Source: Streptomyces sp. 2131.1
GTDB lineage: Bacteria; Actinomycetota; Actinomycetes; Streptomycetales; Streptomycetaceae
Direction: 5' to 3'
Assembly: GCF_900105515.1 (NCBI RefSeq)
Contig: NZ_FNSY01000001.1
Span: 2,542,001 to 2,606,000 of the forward strand
DNA length: 64,000 nucleotides
The notes beneath the pieces were generated by a model that was given only the letters and a program-made list of their open reading frames with translations, had not been told where the DNA came from and made no database searches. Positions 38,035 to 47,240 of the stretch are shown here, in pieces. Within the stretch, counting starts at the first letter, position 1; every line of letters begins with the position of its first letter. A program made the position numbers and the translations under genes.

Positions 38035-38493
38035 TCAGACCCGCCGCTCGGTGCCGCCGTTGCCGTCGGCCTCACTTCCATTGTGCGGGACGCCCGGGGC
38101 GCCCCCGCCGATCACGTCCTGTCCGAAGCCCTCCTCGTACCCCTCGTCGCCGTCCTCGTCCCCGCCCTCGTCGAGGTCCCATCCGTCCGGGTCGTCGGGG
38201 TCGTAGTCGATGCTCTCGCTGCTCCAGGAGGCCTGGGCCAGCTCGACCCCGGGCACCTCCCCCACCAGGTCGAACGGGTCGATCAGCGAGGCGAGGGCCT
38301 CCGCTCCGTCTTCCCGTACCGCAGCCTCGGCATGCGTGCGTTCCTCGGCGTCCTCGCCGCCGGGTTCGCCGTACTCCGCCGCGAGGCTCTCCAGGGCCGT
38401 CCCGGCGAGGGCGTCGGGGTCGGTGATCTCCACCACCATGTCCACCCTCAGCCGGACGAAACGCGATGATCCAGATGTCTCGGAAGTGCTCAT
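38035..38493 (-). CDS. Acidic hypothetical protein
   Basis: 152 residues. The N-terminal 45 residues form a small predicted alpha/beta region (RFVRLRVDMVVEITDPDALAGTALESL). The rest is strongly acidic and probably disordered (DPDDPDGWDLDEGGDEDGDE). No membrane segment or signal peptide. ATG 38493 has TACGCT (38501-38506) exactly seven bases upstream and no ribosome binding site, indicating a leaderless transcript. Function unknown; conserved-looking start region supports a real gene. Confidence 0.7.
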   Translation of the reverse strand: MSTSETSGSSRFVRLRVDMVVEITDPDALAGTALESLAAEYGEPGGEDAEERTHAEAAVREDGAEALASLIDPFDLVGEVPGVELAQASWSSESIDYDPDDPDGWDLDEGGDEDGDEGYEEGFGQDVIGGGAPGVPHNGSEADGNGGTERRV

Positions 38494-38600
38494 GGGGCGG
38501 AGCGTAAGTCCCGGCCGTCACGCCTTCCCCGCGACCCGCTGCGTTCACTAGCATCGGAACGAGCCGGACTCCCGGCCGTCGCAAAAGGGGACCGTTTTCC

Positions 38601-38876
38601 GTGGCCATCACCCGTCGCCCGCTTCTGACCGCCACCGCCGCCGGGACACTGCTGTGCGCCCTGTGGTTCGTCCCGTCGGCCAATGCCACGGACGATACGG
38701 GCAGCGCGCCCGGCAGCAGCACGACGAGGGCGGGCGGGGACGCGGACGCGGCGACGCTCGCCGAGACCGGCACGGGCACCACGCCGTATCTGCTCGGCGG
38801 GGTGGCCTTCCTGGGCATCGGCGCGGGCTTCGTGACGTACTCGTCCCGCCGCACGGGCCCGAGGCCCGCTCTCTGA
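38601..38876 (+). CDS. Small LAETG sortase substrate
   Basis: 91 residues with a signal peptide (MAITRRPLLTATAAGTLLCALWFVPSANA). A short Ser/Gly/Asp-rich mature region is followed by LAETG, a hydrophobic helix (TPYLLGGVAFLGIGAGFVTY) and a basic tail (SSRRTGPRPAL). This is a complete cell-wall sorting signal of the class E (LAxTG) type used in streptomycetes. The exposed part is only about 25 residues, unusually short. GTG 38601 follows AAAGGGGACC. It may act as a surface peptide or hydrophobic coat component. Function unknown. Confidence 0.85.
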   Translation: MAITRRPLLTATAAGTLLCALWFVPSANATDDTGSAPGSSTTRAGGDADAATLAETGTGTTPYLLGGVAFLGIGAGFVTYSSRRTGPRPAL

Positions 38877-38886
38877 CACGCGGATA

Positions 38887-38928
38887 CGGGGAGGCGGCCA
38901 CCGGACCGGTCCGGTGGCCGCCTCCCCG
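38887..38928. terminator. Bidirectional terminator
   Basis: A 42-bp perfect palindrome (21-bp arms, centre CC/GG) sits between convergent LAETG and hutH genes, followed by TTT. Confidence 0.85.
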
Positions 38929-38946
38929 TTTCGGGCCGTGCGAACC

Positions 38947-40497
38947 CTAGGCCAGCGGTCCTGTGACCGGCTCCACGGCCGAGACCACTCCGCCCGCCCG
39001 CACGAAGGCGTCGGCGGCGGCCAGGTCCGGCGACAGGAAGCGGTCCGGCCCCGGGCCCTCGACACCGGCCGCCCGCAGCGCCTCGATGACGGCGAGCGTG
39101 GCCGGGGCCGGGGTCAGGCCCTGCTGGGCGCGCAGCTCGACCGCACGGGTCGCCGCGTACAGCTCGACGGCGACGATCCGGGCGAGGTTGCCGACGGCGG
39201 TACGCAGCTTGCGCGCGGCCGACCAGCCCATGGAGACGTGGTCCTCCTGCATCGCGGAGGACGGGATGGAGTCGGCGGAGGCCGGGACGGCGAGCCGCTT
39301 CATCTCGCTGACCAGGGCGGCCTGGGTGTACTGGGCGATCATCAGCCCCGAGTCGACACCCGCGTCGTCCGCCAGGAACGGCGGCAGCCCGTGCGAGCGG
39401 TTCTTGTCGAGCAGCCGGTCGGTCCGGCGCTCGGTGATCGAGCCCAGGTCCGCGGCGGCGATGGCCAGGAAGTCCAGTACGTAGGCGACGGGCGCGCCGT
39501 GGAAGTTGCCGTTCGACTCCACCCTGCCATCGGGAAGGACCACCGGATTGTCCACGGCGGAGGCCAGCTCGCGGTCGGCGACGGTCGCGGCGTACGCGAG
39601 GGTGTCCCGGCCGGCCCCGTTGACCTGCGGCGCGCACCGCACCGAGTAGGCGTCCTGGACGCGCGGCGCGTCGTCCTGATGGTGACCTGTGAGGCCGGAG
39701 CCCGCGAGGACCCGCAGCATGTTGTCCGCGCTGGCGCCCTGGCCGGGGTGCGGGCGGATGGCGTGCAGCTCGGGGGCGAGGACCTTGTCCGTGCCGAGCA
39801 GGGCCTCCAGGGAGAGGGCCGCGGTGACGTCGGCCGAGGTGTAGAGCGTCCGCAGGTCGGCGAGGGCCATGACCAGCATGCCGAGCATGCCGTCGGTGCC
39901 GTTGAGGAGGGCCAGGCCCTCCTTCTCGCGCAGCTCGACCGGGGTGATGCCGTGCGCGGCGAGCAGCTCGCCGGCCGGGCGGACGGTGCCGTCGGGGCCC
40001 TCCGCGTCGCCCTCGCCCATCAGGGCCAGCGCGCAGTGCGACAGGGGCGCGAGGTCGCCGGAGCAGCCGAGCGAGCCGTACTCGTGGACGACGGGCGTGA
40101 TCCCGGCGTTCAGCACGTCGGCCATGGTCTGCGCGACCTCGGGGCGTACGCCGGTGTGGCCGGAGGCGACCGTCTTCAGCCGGAGGAACATCAGCGCCCT
40201 GACGACCTCCCGCTCGACGCGCGGGCCCATGCCGGCGGCGTGCGAGCGCACGATGTTGCGCTGGAGCTGAGCGCGCAGCTCCGGGCTGATGTGCCGACTG
40301 GCCAGGGCGCCGAAGCCGGTCGAGACGCCGTAGACCGGCTCGGGCTTGGCTGCGAGCGCGTCCACGATCTCGCGCGCGGCGGCCAGCGCGGCCACCGCGT
40401 CGGCGGAGAGCTCGACACGGGCGTTGCCGCGGGCCACGGCGATGACGTCCTGAGCAGTGGTACCGGACGTCCCCACCACGACTGTATGCATATCCAT
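38947..40497 (-). CDS. hutH: Histidine ammonia-lyase
   Basis: 516 residues. It deaminates histidine to urocanate, the first step of histidine use. The MIO cofactor would form from the triad Cys-Ser-Gly in EYGSLGCSGDLAPLSH, rather than the more common Ala-Ser-Gly. Other family blocks: YGVSTGFGAL, LLNGTDGMLG, and VQDAYSVRCAPQVNGAGRD. ATG 40497 is preceded by a good leaderless promoter. A second ATG at 40491 is possible. Monocistronic; no other hut genes are in the window, as expected for streptomycetes. Confidence 0.95.
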   Translation of the reverse strand: MDMHTVVVGTSGTTAQDVIAVARGNARVELSADAVAALAAAREIVDALAAKPEPVYGVSTGFGALASRHISPELRAQLQRNIVRSHAAGMGPRVEREVVRALMFLRLKTVASGHTGVRPEVAQTMADVLNAGITPVVHEYGSLGCSGDLAPLSHCALALMGEGDAEGPDGTVRPAGELLAAHGITPVELREKEGLALLNGTDGMLGMLVMALADLRTLYTSADVTAALSLEALLGTDKVLAPELHAIRPHPGQGASADNMLRVLAGSGLTGHHQDDAPRVQDAYSVRCAPQVNGAGRDTLAYAATVADRELASAVDNPVVLPDGRVESNGNFHGAPVAYVLDFLAIAAADLGSITERRTDRLLDKNRSHGLPPFLADDAGVDSGLMIAQYTQAALVSEMKRLAVPASADSIPSSAMQEDHVSMGWSAARKLRTAVGNLARIVAVELYAATRAVELRAQQGLTPAPATLAVIEALRAAGVEGPGPDRFLSPDLAAADAFVRAGGVVSAVEPVTGPLA

Positions 40498-40504
40498 ATT
40501 CAGC

Positions 40505-40533
40505 AGCGTACGGATTGAAACCCTTCATGTCAC
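40505..40533 (-). promoter_or_regulatory. Leaderless hutH promoter (-35 and -10)
   Basis: On the minus strand GTGACA (40528-40533) and TACGCT (40505-40510) are separated by 17 bp, and the -10 ends seven bases before ATG 40497. This is the best-formed housekeeping promoter seen in the window. Confidence 0.65.
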
Positions 40534-40579
40534 CAGTGGAAGGCGGGTTGACCCCTTACGCCGGGCGCGGGCGTACGGG

Positions 40580-41758
40580 TCACGGCTCGGGGTGGTTCCC
40601 GCGCAGCCGGCGGCGGTCGTGCGGGGACTTCGGCGGGGAGTCGGCCAGCCGGATGACCTCGCCGTCCCGCCCCGCCACCACCGGGCGCGCGGAGCGGGCC
40701 GCCTTCGCCCGGTACTGGGCCGCGTCCGCCAGCCGGAACAGCCGCCGGGCCGAGACCTCGGGCCCGATGGGGTCGCCGGTGGACGCGATCCCGCAGGCGA
40801 CCCCGTTGCCGAGTTCGAGCCCGGCCGCGCGCTCGCACAGTTCGGCGGCGACGGCGACCACCTCGTCCGCCTCGGGGCCCACCGCAAGCAGGCAGAACTC
40901 GTCACCGCCCAGCCGGGCCGCCAGCGCCCCGGGCAGTATGGCCGCGGACCGCGAGAGCACCGAGCCGAAACGTTCCAGCAGCCGGTCGCCGACCGCGTGG
41001 CCATGGGTGTCGTTCACCCACTTCAGCCCGTTCAGGTCGCAGACCACCAGGCTGATCACCGCCCCGTCCGCCCGGTGACGCTCCACCGCCTCGTCCAGCC
41101 GCATGTCGACGGCCCTGCGGTTGGCGAGGCCGGTCAGCGGGTCGGTGAAGGCGAGCTTGCGGACCTCCTCCAGGCGCTCGGTCTGGGCGAGCCCGGCGGC
41201 CACCACGGCGGCCAGCACGGTGGCGAAGTCGGCGTCCGCCCGCCCGAACACCGGCTCCCCCGTCGGCCGCGCCACGTACAGCTCGCCCCAGGCCCGCCCG
41301 TGCAGCACGATCGGCGCGACCACGCAGCAGCCCCGCCCGCGACGGCGCAGGGCCGCCACGCGCTGGTGGCAGTAGCCGGGCCCGTATCCGTGCGCCCCGG
41401 CCGCCCCGGGGCCGGGCTCGCCCTCCACCGGCCCCTCGGCGGTCTCCACCCAGGCGTCCGGCTCGCCGCCCCCGGCCCACCGCTCGTGCAGGAACTCGGT
41501 GATCTCCGGGAACCGGTGGACGGGGTAGACCTCCTCATCGGGGAACTCCTCCTCGCCCTCGGCCCGCGCCCCCGCGTTGACCAGGACGCGCAGCTGCCCG
41601 CGGTCGCGCTCCCAGACCGAGAGCGCGGCGAAGCTGCCGCCCAGCGCCTCGCAGGCCCCCAGGGCGGCCGCTCGCCAGCACCCCCGGGGGTCGTGCGCGG
41701 CAGCCATCGTCTGCGCCAGCGAAACCACAGCCCGCAGCCGTGCGTCGTCACCACCCAT
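40580..41758 (-). CDS. GAF-GGDEF diguanylate cyclase
   Basis: 392 residues. A GAF-like sensor domain (about 8-190) is followed by a GGDEF domain with LGGDEF at 283-288 and FTDPLTGLANRR. The product should make cyclic di-GMP, which in Streptomyces controls development through BldD. The residues before GGDEF (GALAARL) do not form the RxxD inhibitory site, so product inhibition is probably absent. No membrane segment, so it is cytosolic. TAAACT six bases before ATG 41758 suggests a leaderless transcript. It lies close to an adenylate cyclase gene. Confidence 0.92.
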   Translation of the reverse strand: MGGDDARLRAVVSLAQTMAAAHDPRGCWRAAALGACEALGGSFAALSVWERDRGQLRVLVNAGARAEGEEEFPDEEVYPVHRFPEITEFLHERWAGGGEPDAWVETAEGPVEGEPGPGAAGAHGYGPGYCHQRVAALRRRGRGCCVVAPIVLHGRAWGELYVARPTGEPVFGRADADFATVLAAVVAAGLAQTERLEEVRKLAFTDPLTGLANRRAVDMRLDEAVERHRADGAVISLVVCDLNGLKWVNDTHGHAVGDRLLERFGSVLSRSAAILPGALAARLGGDEFCLLAVGPEADEVVAVAAELCERAAGLELGNGVACGIASTGDPIGPEVSARRLFRLADAAQYRAKAARSARPVVAGRDGEVIRLADSPPKSPHDRRRLRGNHPEP

Positions 41759-41844
41759 TGCGTCAGTTTAGGGGCGATATGGGCTGCGCGATCACTCGAC
41801 GACTCCGGAGCGTGACCAGTCGACCCGGAAATGGATACCCAGGG

Positions 41845-42657
41845 TCACTCGCCGGGCCAGTTCGGCTTCCGCTTCTCGTTGAACGCGGCCACGCCCTCCG
41901 CCCGGTCCCCGGAGAAGGCCACCGACCGCCACGCGGAGTCCTCTACCTCCAGGCCCGCCCGCAGGTCCAGCCCGTGCCCGAGCCGCAGGGCCCGCTTGGC
42001 CGCGCGCAGCCCGACCGGCGAGTTCGCGGCGATCCGGCCGGCCAGGGCCAGCGCCTCGGCCCGGTCCTCACCCTCCGCCACCAGCTCATCGACCAGGCCC
42101 AGCTCGCGCGCCTCGGCGCCGGGCACCCGGCGGGCGCTGAAGATCAGTTCGGCGGCGCGCGCGGCCCCGACCCGGCGGGGCAGCAGCTGGGTGCCGCCGC
42201 CGCCCGGGATGACGCCGACGGAGACCTCGGGCAGGCCCACCACGGCGGTCGGGTCGGCGACGATCAGGTCGCAGGACAGCGCCAGCTCGAAGCCGCCGCC
42301 CAGCGCGAAGCCGTGCACCGCGGCGATCGTCGGCATGGGCAGCTCAAGCACCCCGGTGTAGGCGGCGCGCGCGGTGGGCCGCTGGCGGACCAGCTCGGCG
42401 TCGGTGAGGGAGTTCCGCTCCTTGAGGTCCGCGCCCACGCAGAAGGCCCGCTCGTGGCTGGAGGTGAGGACGGTGACCCGTACGTCCCGGTCGGCGGCGA
42501 GCGCGTCACAGGCAGCACCGATGGAGCGGGCCATGTCCGTGGACACCGCGTTCATGGCCTTCGGCCGGTCGAGGACCAGCTCGGCGACGTGCTCCAGGCC
42601 CTCGTGGACCCGTACGGCGACGAACTCCCCGAACCGCTGCTCGGACGTGACGGTCAT
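41845..42657 (-). CDS. Enoyl-CoA hydratase/isomerase family protein
   Basis: 270 residues of the crotonase fold. The oxyanion-hole segments are FCVGADLKERN and AAVHGFALGGGFELALSCDL. The Glu positions expected for hydration occur in VGLPEVSVGVIPGGGGTQLLPR (E in LPEV), so hydratase activity is likely. It would hydrate 2-enoyl-CoA in fatty or branched-chain acid breakdown. A 12-bp palindrome lies just upstream. It is transcribed from its own promoter, between the cyclase and diguanylate cyclase genes. Confidence 0.9.
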   Translation of the reverse strand: MTVTSEQRFGEFVAVRVHEGLEHVAELVLDRPKAMNAVSTDMARSIGAACDALAADRDVRVTVLTSSHERAFCVGADLKERNSLTDAELVRQRPTARAAYTGVLELPMPTIAAVHGFALGGGFELALSCDLIVADPTAVVGLPEVSVGVIPGGGGTQLLPRRVGAARAAELIFSARRVPGAEARELGLVDELVAEGEDRAEALALAGRIAANSPVGLRAAKRALRLGHGLDLRAGLEVEDSAWRSVAFSGDRAEGVAAFNEKRKPNWPGE

Positions 42658-42675
42658 AGCTGCACCCCTGTCGGT

Positions 42676-42687
42676 TAACGAGCGTTA
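42676..42687. promoter_or_regulatory. Palindromic operator before the enoyl-CoA hydratase gene
   Basis: TAACG-AG-CGTTA is a perfect 12-bp inverted repeat 19 bases before ATG 42657. It resembles sites bound by TetR-type regulators of fatty-acid/CoA catabolism genes. Confidence 0.5.
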
Positions 42688-42748
42688 CCCGAGGGATCCT
42701 AGGGCTCCGCCCCGAAGGGGTGTGCGGAACAGGTCAGGACCTGCCGGT

Positions 42749-43930
42749 TCAGGACGCGCCGCGGCGGGCCAGCAGCCAGGGCTCGACCACGCCGAGGCCG
42801 CGGACCGGGCGCTGCCACATCGGCTGGAGCCCGTAGCGGTACTTGGGCACGGGGGCGATCTCGGCGTCCGGGCCCTCCTTCTCGGCCCGCTCGGCCGCCG
42901 CAGCGGCCTCCTCGGCCGCCCGCGCCTCCGAGACCGGGGCCTCGCCCGTACGCGTCAGCTCCTCGGCGAACGCGCCGTCGACGAGCACCGCGTCCTTCGG
43001 TGCTATCGAGGTGAGCCGGCTGGCGAGGTTCACGGTCGTGCCGAAGACATCGCCCATCCGGGTGGTGACCGTGCCGAAGGCGATGCCCACCCGGAGCGCC
43101 GGCATGGTCTCGTCCGCGGTCATCGCCTCGACGAGCCGCAGCGCGATCTCGGCGGCGGTGCCCGCGTCGTCGGCGGCGAACAGAACCTCGTCGCCGAGGG
43201 TCTTGATGAGCCGCCCGCCGTGCGCCGCGACCAGGTCGGCGCAGGTGGTCTCGAAGGACTCGACGAGCTCGCCGAGCTCCTCCTCCTCCAGGCGGCGGGT
43301 CAGCCGGGTGAAGCCGACGAGGTCCGCGAAGCCGACGGCCAGGCGCCGGTCGACCATCTCCTCGTCGTCGGCCGCCTGCACGACCCGGCCGGTGGCGGCG
43401 GCGAGCTGGCGCCGCCACACGTACACCAGGAACTCCTCCAGCTCGGGCAGGAGCAGTTCGACCAGCGGGTACGTGACCTCGGTGCGGGTCATGCCCGGTT
43501 CGGGGGGCTCGGTCAGGCCCTCCAGGAAGGAGTCGATCTGCCATTCGGCCAGCCGGGCGGTGGTCTGCCCGGTGGACCGGGCGACCTGGATCGCCATCGG
43601 CTCGCTGAGCAGCCCCGCCTCGACGAGACCGGAGAGCCGCCGCAGGGCCAGCACGTCCGCCTCGGTGAGCGCCTTGGCCTGGCCGATGTCCGCGAAGCCC
43701 ATGGCCCGCCAGAAGCGGGAGGCCAGGTCCATCGAGACGCCGGCGGTGCGGGCCGCCTGGAACGGGGTGTACCGCCGGTCGGCGCCCAGGATCAGCTGTT
43801 CAAGCCGGATCGCGAGGGGATCGTCGGTCGGCTCGGCCGTGTGGTCGACTTCGTGGTGCGGCGTGGCGTGCACCGAGGGGTCCGGTGACTGCTGCGCGCC
43901 ATCGCCGGAGGTCGTGTCGTCGACGGTCAC
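42749..43930 (-). CDS. cya: Class III adenylate cyclase
   Basis: 393 residues from GTG 43930, with AGGAGG upstream. The N-terminal half is a helical regulatory region ([37 protein letters not shown]). The C-terminal half is a class III cyclase domain with metal Asp residues in [12 protein letters not shown] and [10 protein letters not shown]. The adenine-specifying Lys is in LIKTLGDE, and the transition-state Asn/Arg are in [10 protein letters not shown]. An Ala/Glu-rich insertion near the end ([19 protein letters not shown]) looks like a flexible coil. It makes cAMP, needed for germination and development in S. coelicolor. Soluble, no membrane helix. Confidence 0.94.
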   Translation of the reverse strand: MTVDDTTSGDGAQQSPDPSVHATPHHEVDHTAEPTDDPLAIRLEQLILGADRRYTPFQAARTAGVSMDLASRFWRAMGFADIGQAKALTEADVLALRRLSGLVEAGLLSEPMAIQVARSTGQTTARLAEWQIDSFLEGLTEPPEPGMTRTEVTYPLVELLLPELEEFLVYVWRRQLAAATGRVVQAADDEEMVDRRLAVGFADLVGFTRLTRRLEEEELGELVESFETTCADLVAAHGGRLIKTLGDEVLFAADDAGTAAEIALRLVEAMTADETMPALRVGIAFGTVTTRMGDVFGTTVNLASRLTSIAPKDAVLVDGAFAEELTRTGEAPVSEARAAEEAAAAAERAEKEGPDAEIAPVPKYRYGLQPMWQRPVRGLGVVEPWLLARRGAS

Positions 43931-44055
43931 CAGCCGCCTCCTGCCCGTTCCCTGCGCACTGCCCTGCCGATCTGTCCGTCGGTGGATCACCTCAACGATA
44001 CGGCAGGTGTGCCCTACCTCACGTCCTCAGGGCACGCGGACGGGGCCCCGGCGGT

Positions 44056-44958
44056 TCAGGTCAGGCCGCCCTCCGCGCCGCGCAGGTGCACGATGTCGCC
44101 CGCCGAGACCGGCTCGCGGAGCCCGTTGCCGGTGGCCAGGACGATCCGGCCGTCGCCGTCGACGGCCACCGCCTCGCCGGTGAGCGTGCGGTCGCCGGGC
44201 AGCTGCGCCCGTACGGTGCGGCCGAGGGTCGCGCAGCCCGCCGCGTACGCCTCCTGGAGCCCGCTCGCCGCCGCGTCGCCGTCCGCGTCGCGCCAGAGCC
44301 CGTACCAGTGCTCCAGGGACCGCAGGACGCCCCGCAGCAGCGTCTCGCGGTCGGTGGATACCGCGCCGGCCAGGGCGAGCGATGCGGCGGTGGGGGCGGG
44401 CAGCTCGTCGGCGCGCAGCGAGACGTTGAGTCCGATGCCGATGACGACGCCGTCACCGGCCCGCTCCGCGAGGATGCCCCCGGTCTTGCGCTCCTGGCCG
44501 GATGGGGTCTCCCCCGGACGGAGCTTGTCGGAGTCCTTGGGGATGGTGACGAGGAGGTCGTTGGGCCACTTCAGGGCCATGTCGACGCCCGCCGCGCGCG
44601 CCAGCCCGGTGGCCGCGGCGACGCCGGTGAGCAGCGGCAGCCAGCCCCAGCGCTCGGCGGGGACGTTCCCCGGGGTCAGGTACACCGAGAAGAACAGGCC
44701 GGAGCGGGCCGGCGCCGTCCAGCTGCGCTCCAGGCGGCCGCGGCCCGCGGTCTGCTCCTCGGCGACCAGGACCGTGCCCTCGGTGAGGTCCGCCGCGCGC
44801 GCGGCGAGATCGGTGTTGGTGGAACCGGTGGACCCGACGACGTCGAGGGCGGTCCACAGCGCGCCCGGCCGCAGCAGTCCGCGGCGCAGCGCGGGAACGT
44901 TGAGGGGCGGCCGGTCCAGGTCCGACCAACGGCTCTGTGGCGCATCCGAAGGTGTCAT
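44056..44958 (-). CDS. birA: Biotin--[acetyl-CoA-carboxylase] ligase
   Basis: 300 residues from ATG 44958. It activates biotin and attaches it to the carrier Lys of acyl-CoA carboxylase alpha subunits. The catalytic block [25 protein letters not shown] and the active-site KWPNDLL are clear, as is the C-terminal SH3-like domain ([22 protein letters not shown]). It has no N-terminal winged helix, so it is a group I ligase without repressor function. It diverges from pccB, its likely client's partner. TAGGGT seven bases upstream suggests a leaderless transcript. Confidence 0.95.
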   Translation of the reverse strand: MTPSDAPQSRWSDLDRPPLNVPALRRGLLRPGALWTALDVVGSTGSTNTDLAARAADLTEGTVLVAEEQTAGRGRLERSWTAPARSGLFFSVYLTPGNVPAERWGWLPLLTGVAAATGLARAAGVDMALKWPNDLLVTIPKDSDKLRPGETPSGQERKTGGILAERAGDGVVIGIGLNVSLRADELPAPTAASLALAGAVSTDRETLLRGVLRSLEHWYGLWRDADGDAAASGLQEAYAAGCATLGRTVRAQLPGDRTLTGEAVAVDGDGRIVLATGNGLREPVSAGDIVHLRGAEGGLT

Positions 44959-45091
44959 GCAAGCCACCCTAGGTGTGTCAAAGGACGCACTGCCGAACGG
45001 TATCGGCGCCGATACGCTACGGATCAGTAGCTGTTCATCCGCTGATCAGCAGCCAAGTCGTCCCCGTGACCAGGCAGGGAGCCGCCACCCG

Positions 45092-46675
45092 ATGTCCGAG
45101 CCGGAAGAGATCGACATCCACACGACCGCGGGCAAGCTCGCGGACCTGCAGCGCCGTATCGACGAGGCGACCCACGCGGGGTCGGCGCGCGCGGTGGAGA
45201 AGCAGCACGCGAAGGGCAAGCTGACGGCGCGCGAGCGCGTCGATCTCCTGCTCGACGAGGGTTCCTTCGTGGAGCTCGACGAGTTCGCCCGGCACCGGTC
45301 GACGAACTTCGGCATCGAGAAGAACCGCCCGTACGGGGACGGCGTCGTCACGGGCTACGGCACGGTCGACGGCCGCCCCGTCTGCGTGTACTCGCAGGAC
45401 TTCACCATCTTCGGCGGCTCGCTGGGCGAGGTCTACGGTGAGAAGATCGTCAAGGTGATGGACTTCGCGCTGAAGACCGGCTGCCCGGTCATCGGCATCA
45501 ACGACGGCGGCGGCGCCCGCATCCAGGAGGGCGTGGCGGCGCTGGGTCTCTTCGCGGAGATCTTCCGGCGCAACGTGCACGCCTCGGGTGTGATCCCGCA
45601 GATCTCGCTGATCGTCGGCCCGTGCGCGGGCGGCGCGGTGTACTCCCCCGCGATCACCGACTTCACGGTGATGGTCGACCAGACCTCGCACATGTTCATC
45701 ACAGGGCCCGACGTCATCAAGACGGTCACCGGTGAGGACGTCGGCTTCGAGGAGCTGGGCGGCGCCCGTACGCACAACACCACGTCCGGCGTCGCGCACC
45801 ACATGGCGGGCGACGAGAAGGACGCCATCGAGTACGTCAAGTCGCTGCTGTCGTACCTCCCGTCGAACAACCTCTCGGAGGCCCCGGCCTTCCCGGAGGA
45901 GGCGGACCTGACGGTCGGCGACGAGGACCGCGAGCTGGACACGCTCATCCCGGACTCGGCGAACCAGCCGTACGACATGCACACCGCGATCGAGCACGTG
46001 CTGGACGACGGCGAGTTCCTGGAGACCCAGGCCCTGTTCGCGCCGAACATCGTCACGGGCTTCGGCCGCGTCGAGGGCTACCCGGTCGGCATCGTCGCCA
46101 ACCAGCCGATGCAGTTCGCCGGCTGTCTGGACATCAACGCCAGCGAGAAGGCGGCGCGTTTCGTCCGCACCTGCGACGCGTTCAACGTGCCGGTGCTGAC
46201 CTTCGTGGACGTGCCGGGCTTCCTGCCGGGCGTCGACCAGGAGTACGGCGGCATCATCCGCCGCGGCGCCAAGCTGATCTACGCGTACGCGGAGGCGACC
46301 GTCCCGCTGATCACGGTGATCACCCGCAAGGCGTTCGGCGGCGCGTACGACGTGATGGGCTCCAAGCACCTGGGCGCCGACATCAACCTCGCCTGGCCGA
46401 CCGCCCAGATCGCCGTCATGGGCGCCCAGGGCGCGGTCAACATCCTGCACCGCCGCACGATCGCCGCCGCCGAGGACCAGGACGCGACCCGCGCGGAGCT
46501 GATGGCGGACTACGAGGACGCGCTCCTCAACCCGTACGTGGCGGCCGAGCGCGGATACGTGGACGCGGTGATCATGCCGTCCGACACCCGGGCACACGTG
46601 GTCAAGGGCCTGCGCCAGCTCCGTACCAAGCGCGAGTCCCTGCCGCCCAAGAAGCACGGCAACATCCCCCTCTAG
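45092..46675 (+). CDS. pccB: Acyl-CoA (propionyl-CoA) carboxylase beta subunit
   Basis: 527 residues, a carboxyltransferase beta subunit that moves CO2 from carboxybiotin to propionyl- or acetyl-CoA, giving methylmalonyl-/malonyl-CoA for lipids and polyketides. Crotonase-fold halves are visible with [24 protein letters not shown] and [16 protein letters not shown] (N-half oxyanion hole), and [31 protein letters not shown] and [25 protein letters not shown] (C-half). The Asp that sets acyl-CoA preference is in [11 protein letters not shown] region. AGGGAG lies before ATG 45092. It overlaps functionally with the epsilon gene that follows 14 bases later. Confidence 0.95.
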   Translation: MSEPEEIDIHTTAGKLADLQRRIDEATHAGSARAVEKQHAKGKLTARERVDLLLDEGSFVELDEFARHRSTNFGIEKNRPYGDGVVTGYGTVDGRPVCVYSQDFTIFGGSLGEVYGEKIVKVMDFALKTGCPVIGINDGGGARIQEGVAALGLFAEIFRRNVHASGVIPQISLIVGPCAGGAVYSPAITDFTVMVDQTSHMFITGPDVIKTVTGEDVGFEELGGARTHNTTSGVAHHMAGDEKDAIEYVKSLLSYLPSNNLSEAPAFPEEADLTVGDEDRELDTLIPDSANQPYDMHTAIEHVLDDGEFLETQALFAPNIVTGFGRVEGYPVGIVANQPMQFAGCLDINASEKAARFVRTCDAFNVPVLTFVDVPGFLPGVDQEYGGIIRRGAKLIYAYAEATVPLITVITRKAFGGAYDVMGSKHLGADINLAWPTAQIAVMGAQGAVNILHRRTIAAAEDQDATRAELMADYEDALLNPYVAAERGYVDAVIMPSDTRAHVVKGLRQLRTKRESLPPKKHGNIPL

Positions 46676-46689
46676 AAAGGGTCCTGGCC

Positions 46690-46896
46690 ATGATCAAGGT
46701 CGTACGGGGCAACCCGACCCCGGAGGAGCTGGCCGCCGCGCTCGCGGTGGTCCAGGCCCGTGCGGCGGCGGTCTCCGCCGTGTCGTCCGGCACCCCGGAA
46801 CCGCCTGCCGGCTGGTCCCACCCGAGCCGCCTGGCCCGACGAGGCCGCCACCTGCCGGGCCCGCGCGCCTGGGCCCGTACGTACTGGCCGGCATAG
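46690..46896 (+). CDS. pccE: Acyl-CoA carboxylase epsilon subunit
   Basis: 68 residues, preceded by AAAGGG and starting 14 bases after pccB. The start MIKVVRGNPTPEELAAALAVVQARAAA matches the actinobacterial PccE/AccE pattern (I-K-V-V-x-G-x-P-x-x-E-E-L-A-A-L), and W42-S-x-P is also typical. This small helical subunit stimulates the carboxylase complex by bridging alpha and beta subunits. The conserved position directly after the beta gene supports the call. Confidence 0.92.
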   Translation: MIKVVRGNPTPEELAAALAVVQARAAAVSAVSSGTPEPPAGWSHPSRLARRGRHLPGPRAWARTYWPA

Positions 46897-46923
46897 CCCT
46901 GGTGACGCGGTCGGGCGGCGGTT

Positions 46924-46937
46924 GAGTACGCGTACTC
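46924..46937. promoter_or_regulatory. 14-bp palindrome upstream of a small membrane gene
   Basis: GAGTACGCGTACTC is a perfect 14-bp inverted repeat 36 bases before ATG 46974; it could be an operator. No clear -10 could be assigned with confidence. Confidence 0.4.
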
Positions 46938-46973
46938 AGGCGCCGCCCGAGGCCCGCGCAGCAGGATCAAGTC

Positions 46974-47102
46974 ATGCTCTGGTCCGACCCCGAGAACAAG
47001 CCCCCCAAGGAACTCCGCGACGCGCAGGACATGATGCGCCGCGCGGGCCTGATCCTGGCACTGGCCATGGTCGTAGCGATGCTCGTACTGGGCACGCGCT
47101 GA
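46974..47102 (+). CDS. 42-residue single-pass membrane protein
   Basis: A gene of only 43 codons. AGGATC lies seven bases before the ATG. The product opens MLWSDPENKPPKELRDAQ, a charged amphipathic stretch, and then has one hydrophobic helix (AGLILALAMVVAMLVLG) ending TR. The compact amphipathic-plus-transmembrane layout and the palindrome upstream support a real gene. Function unknown; small proteins of this type often modify membrane enzymes. Confidence 0.62.
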   Translation: MLWSDPENKPPKELRDAQDMMRRAGLILALAMVVAMLVLGTR

Positions 47103-47150
47103 TCACCCACCTGCCTCTCGCAGACGCAATCGCTCGCCCGGCGGGCGCTT

Positions 47151-47200
47151 CAAGCCCCTCCGGCGATTGAGGAGCCGGGGCCCGGGGGCAGCGCCCCCGC
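47151..47200 (+). repeat. Dispersed intergenic repeat, copy 1
   Basis: It begins AAGCCCCTCCGGCGATTGAG and ends GGGGGCAGCGCCCCCGC. Two hairpins can form, CTCC...GGAG and GGGGGC-AGC-GCCCCC. Related copies occur at 51141, 55501 (reverse), 55555 and 62655. Confidence 0.85.
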
Positions 47201-47240
47201 GACGAACCCGCACGGATCCCGCCTCCGTACCATGGCGGTC

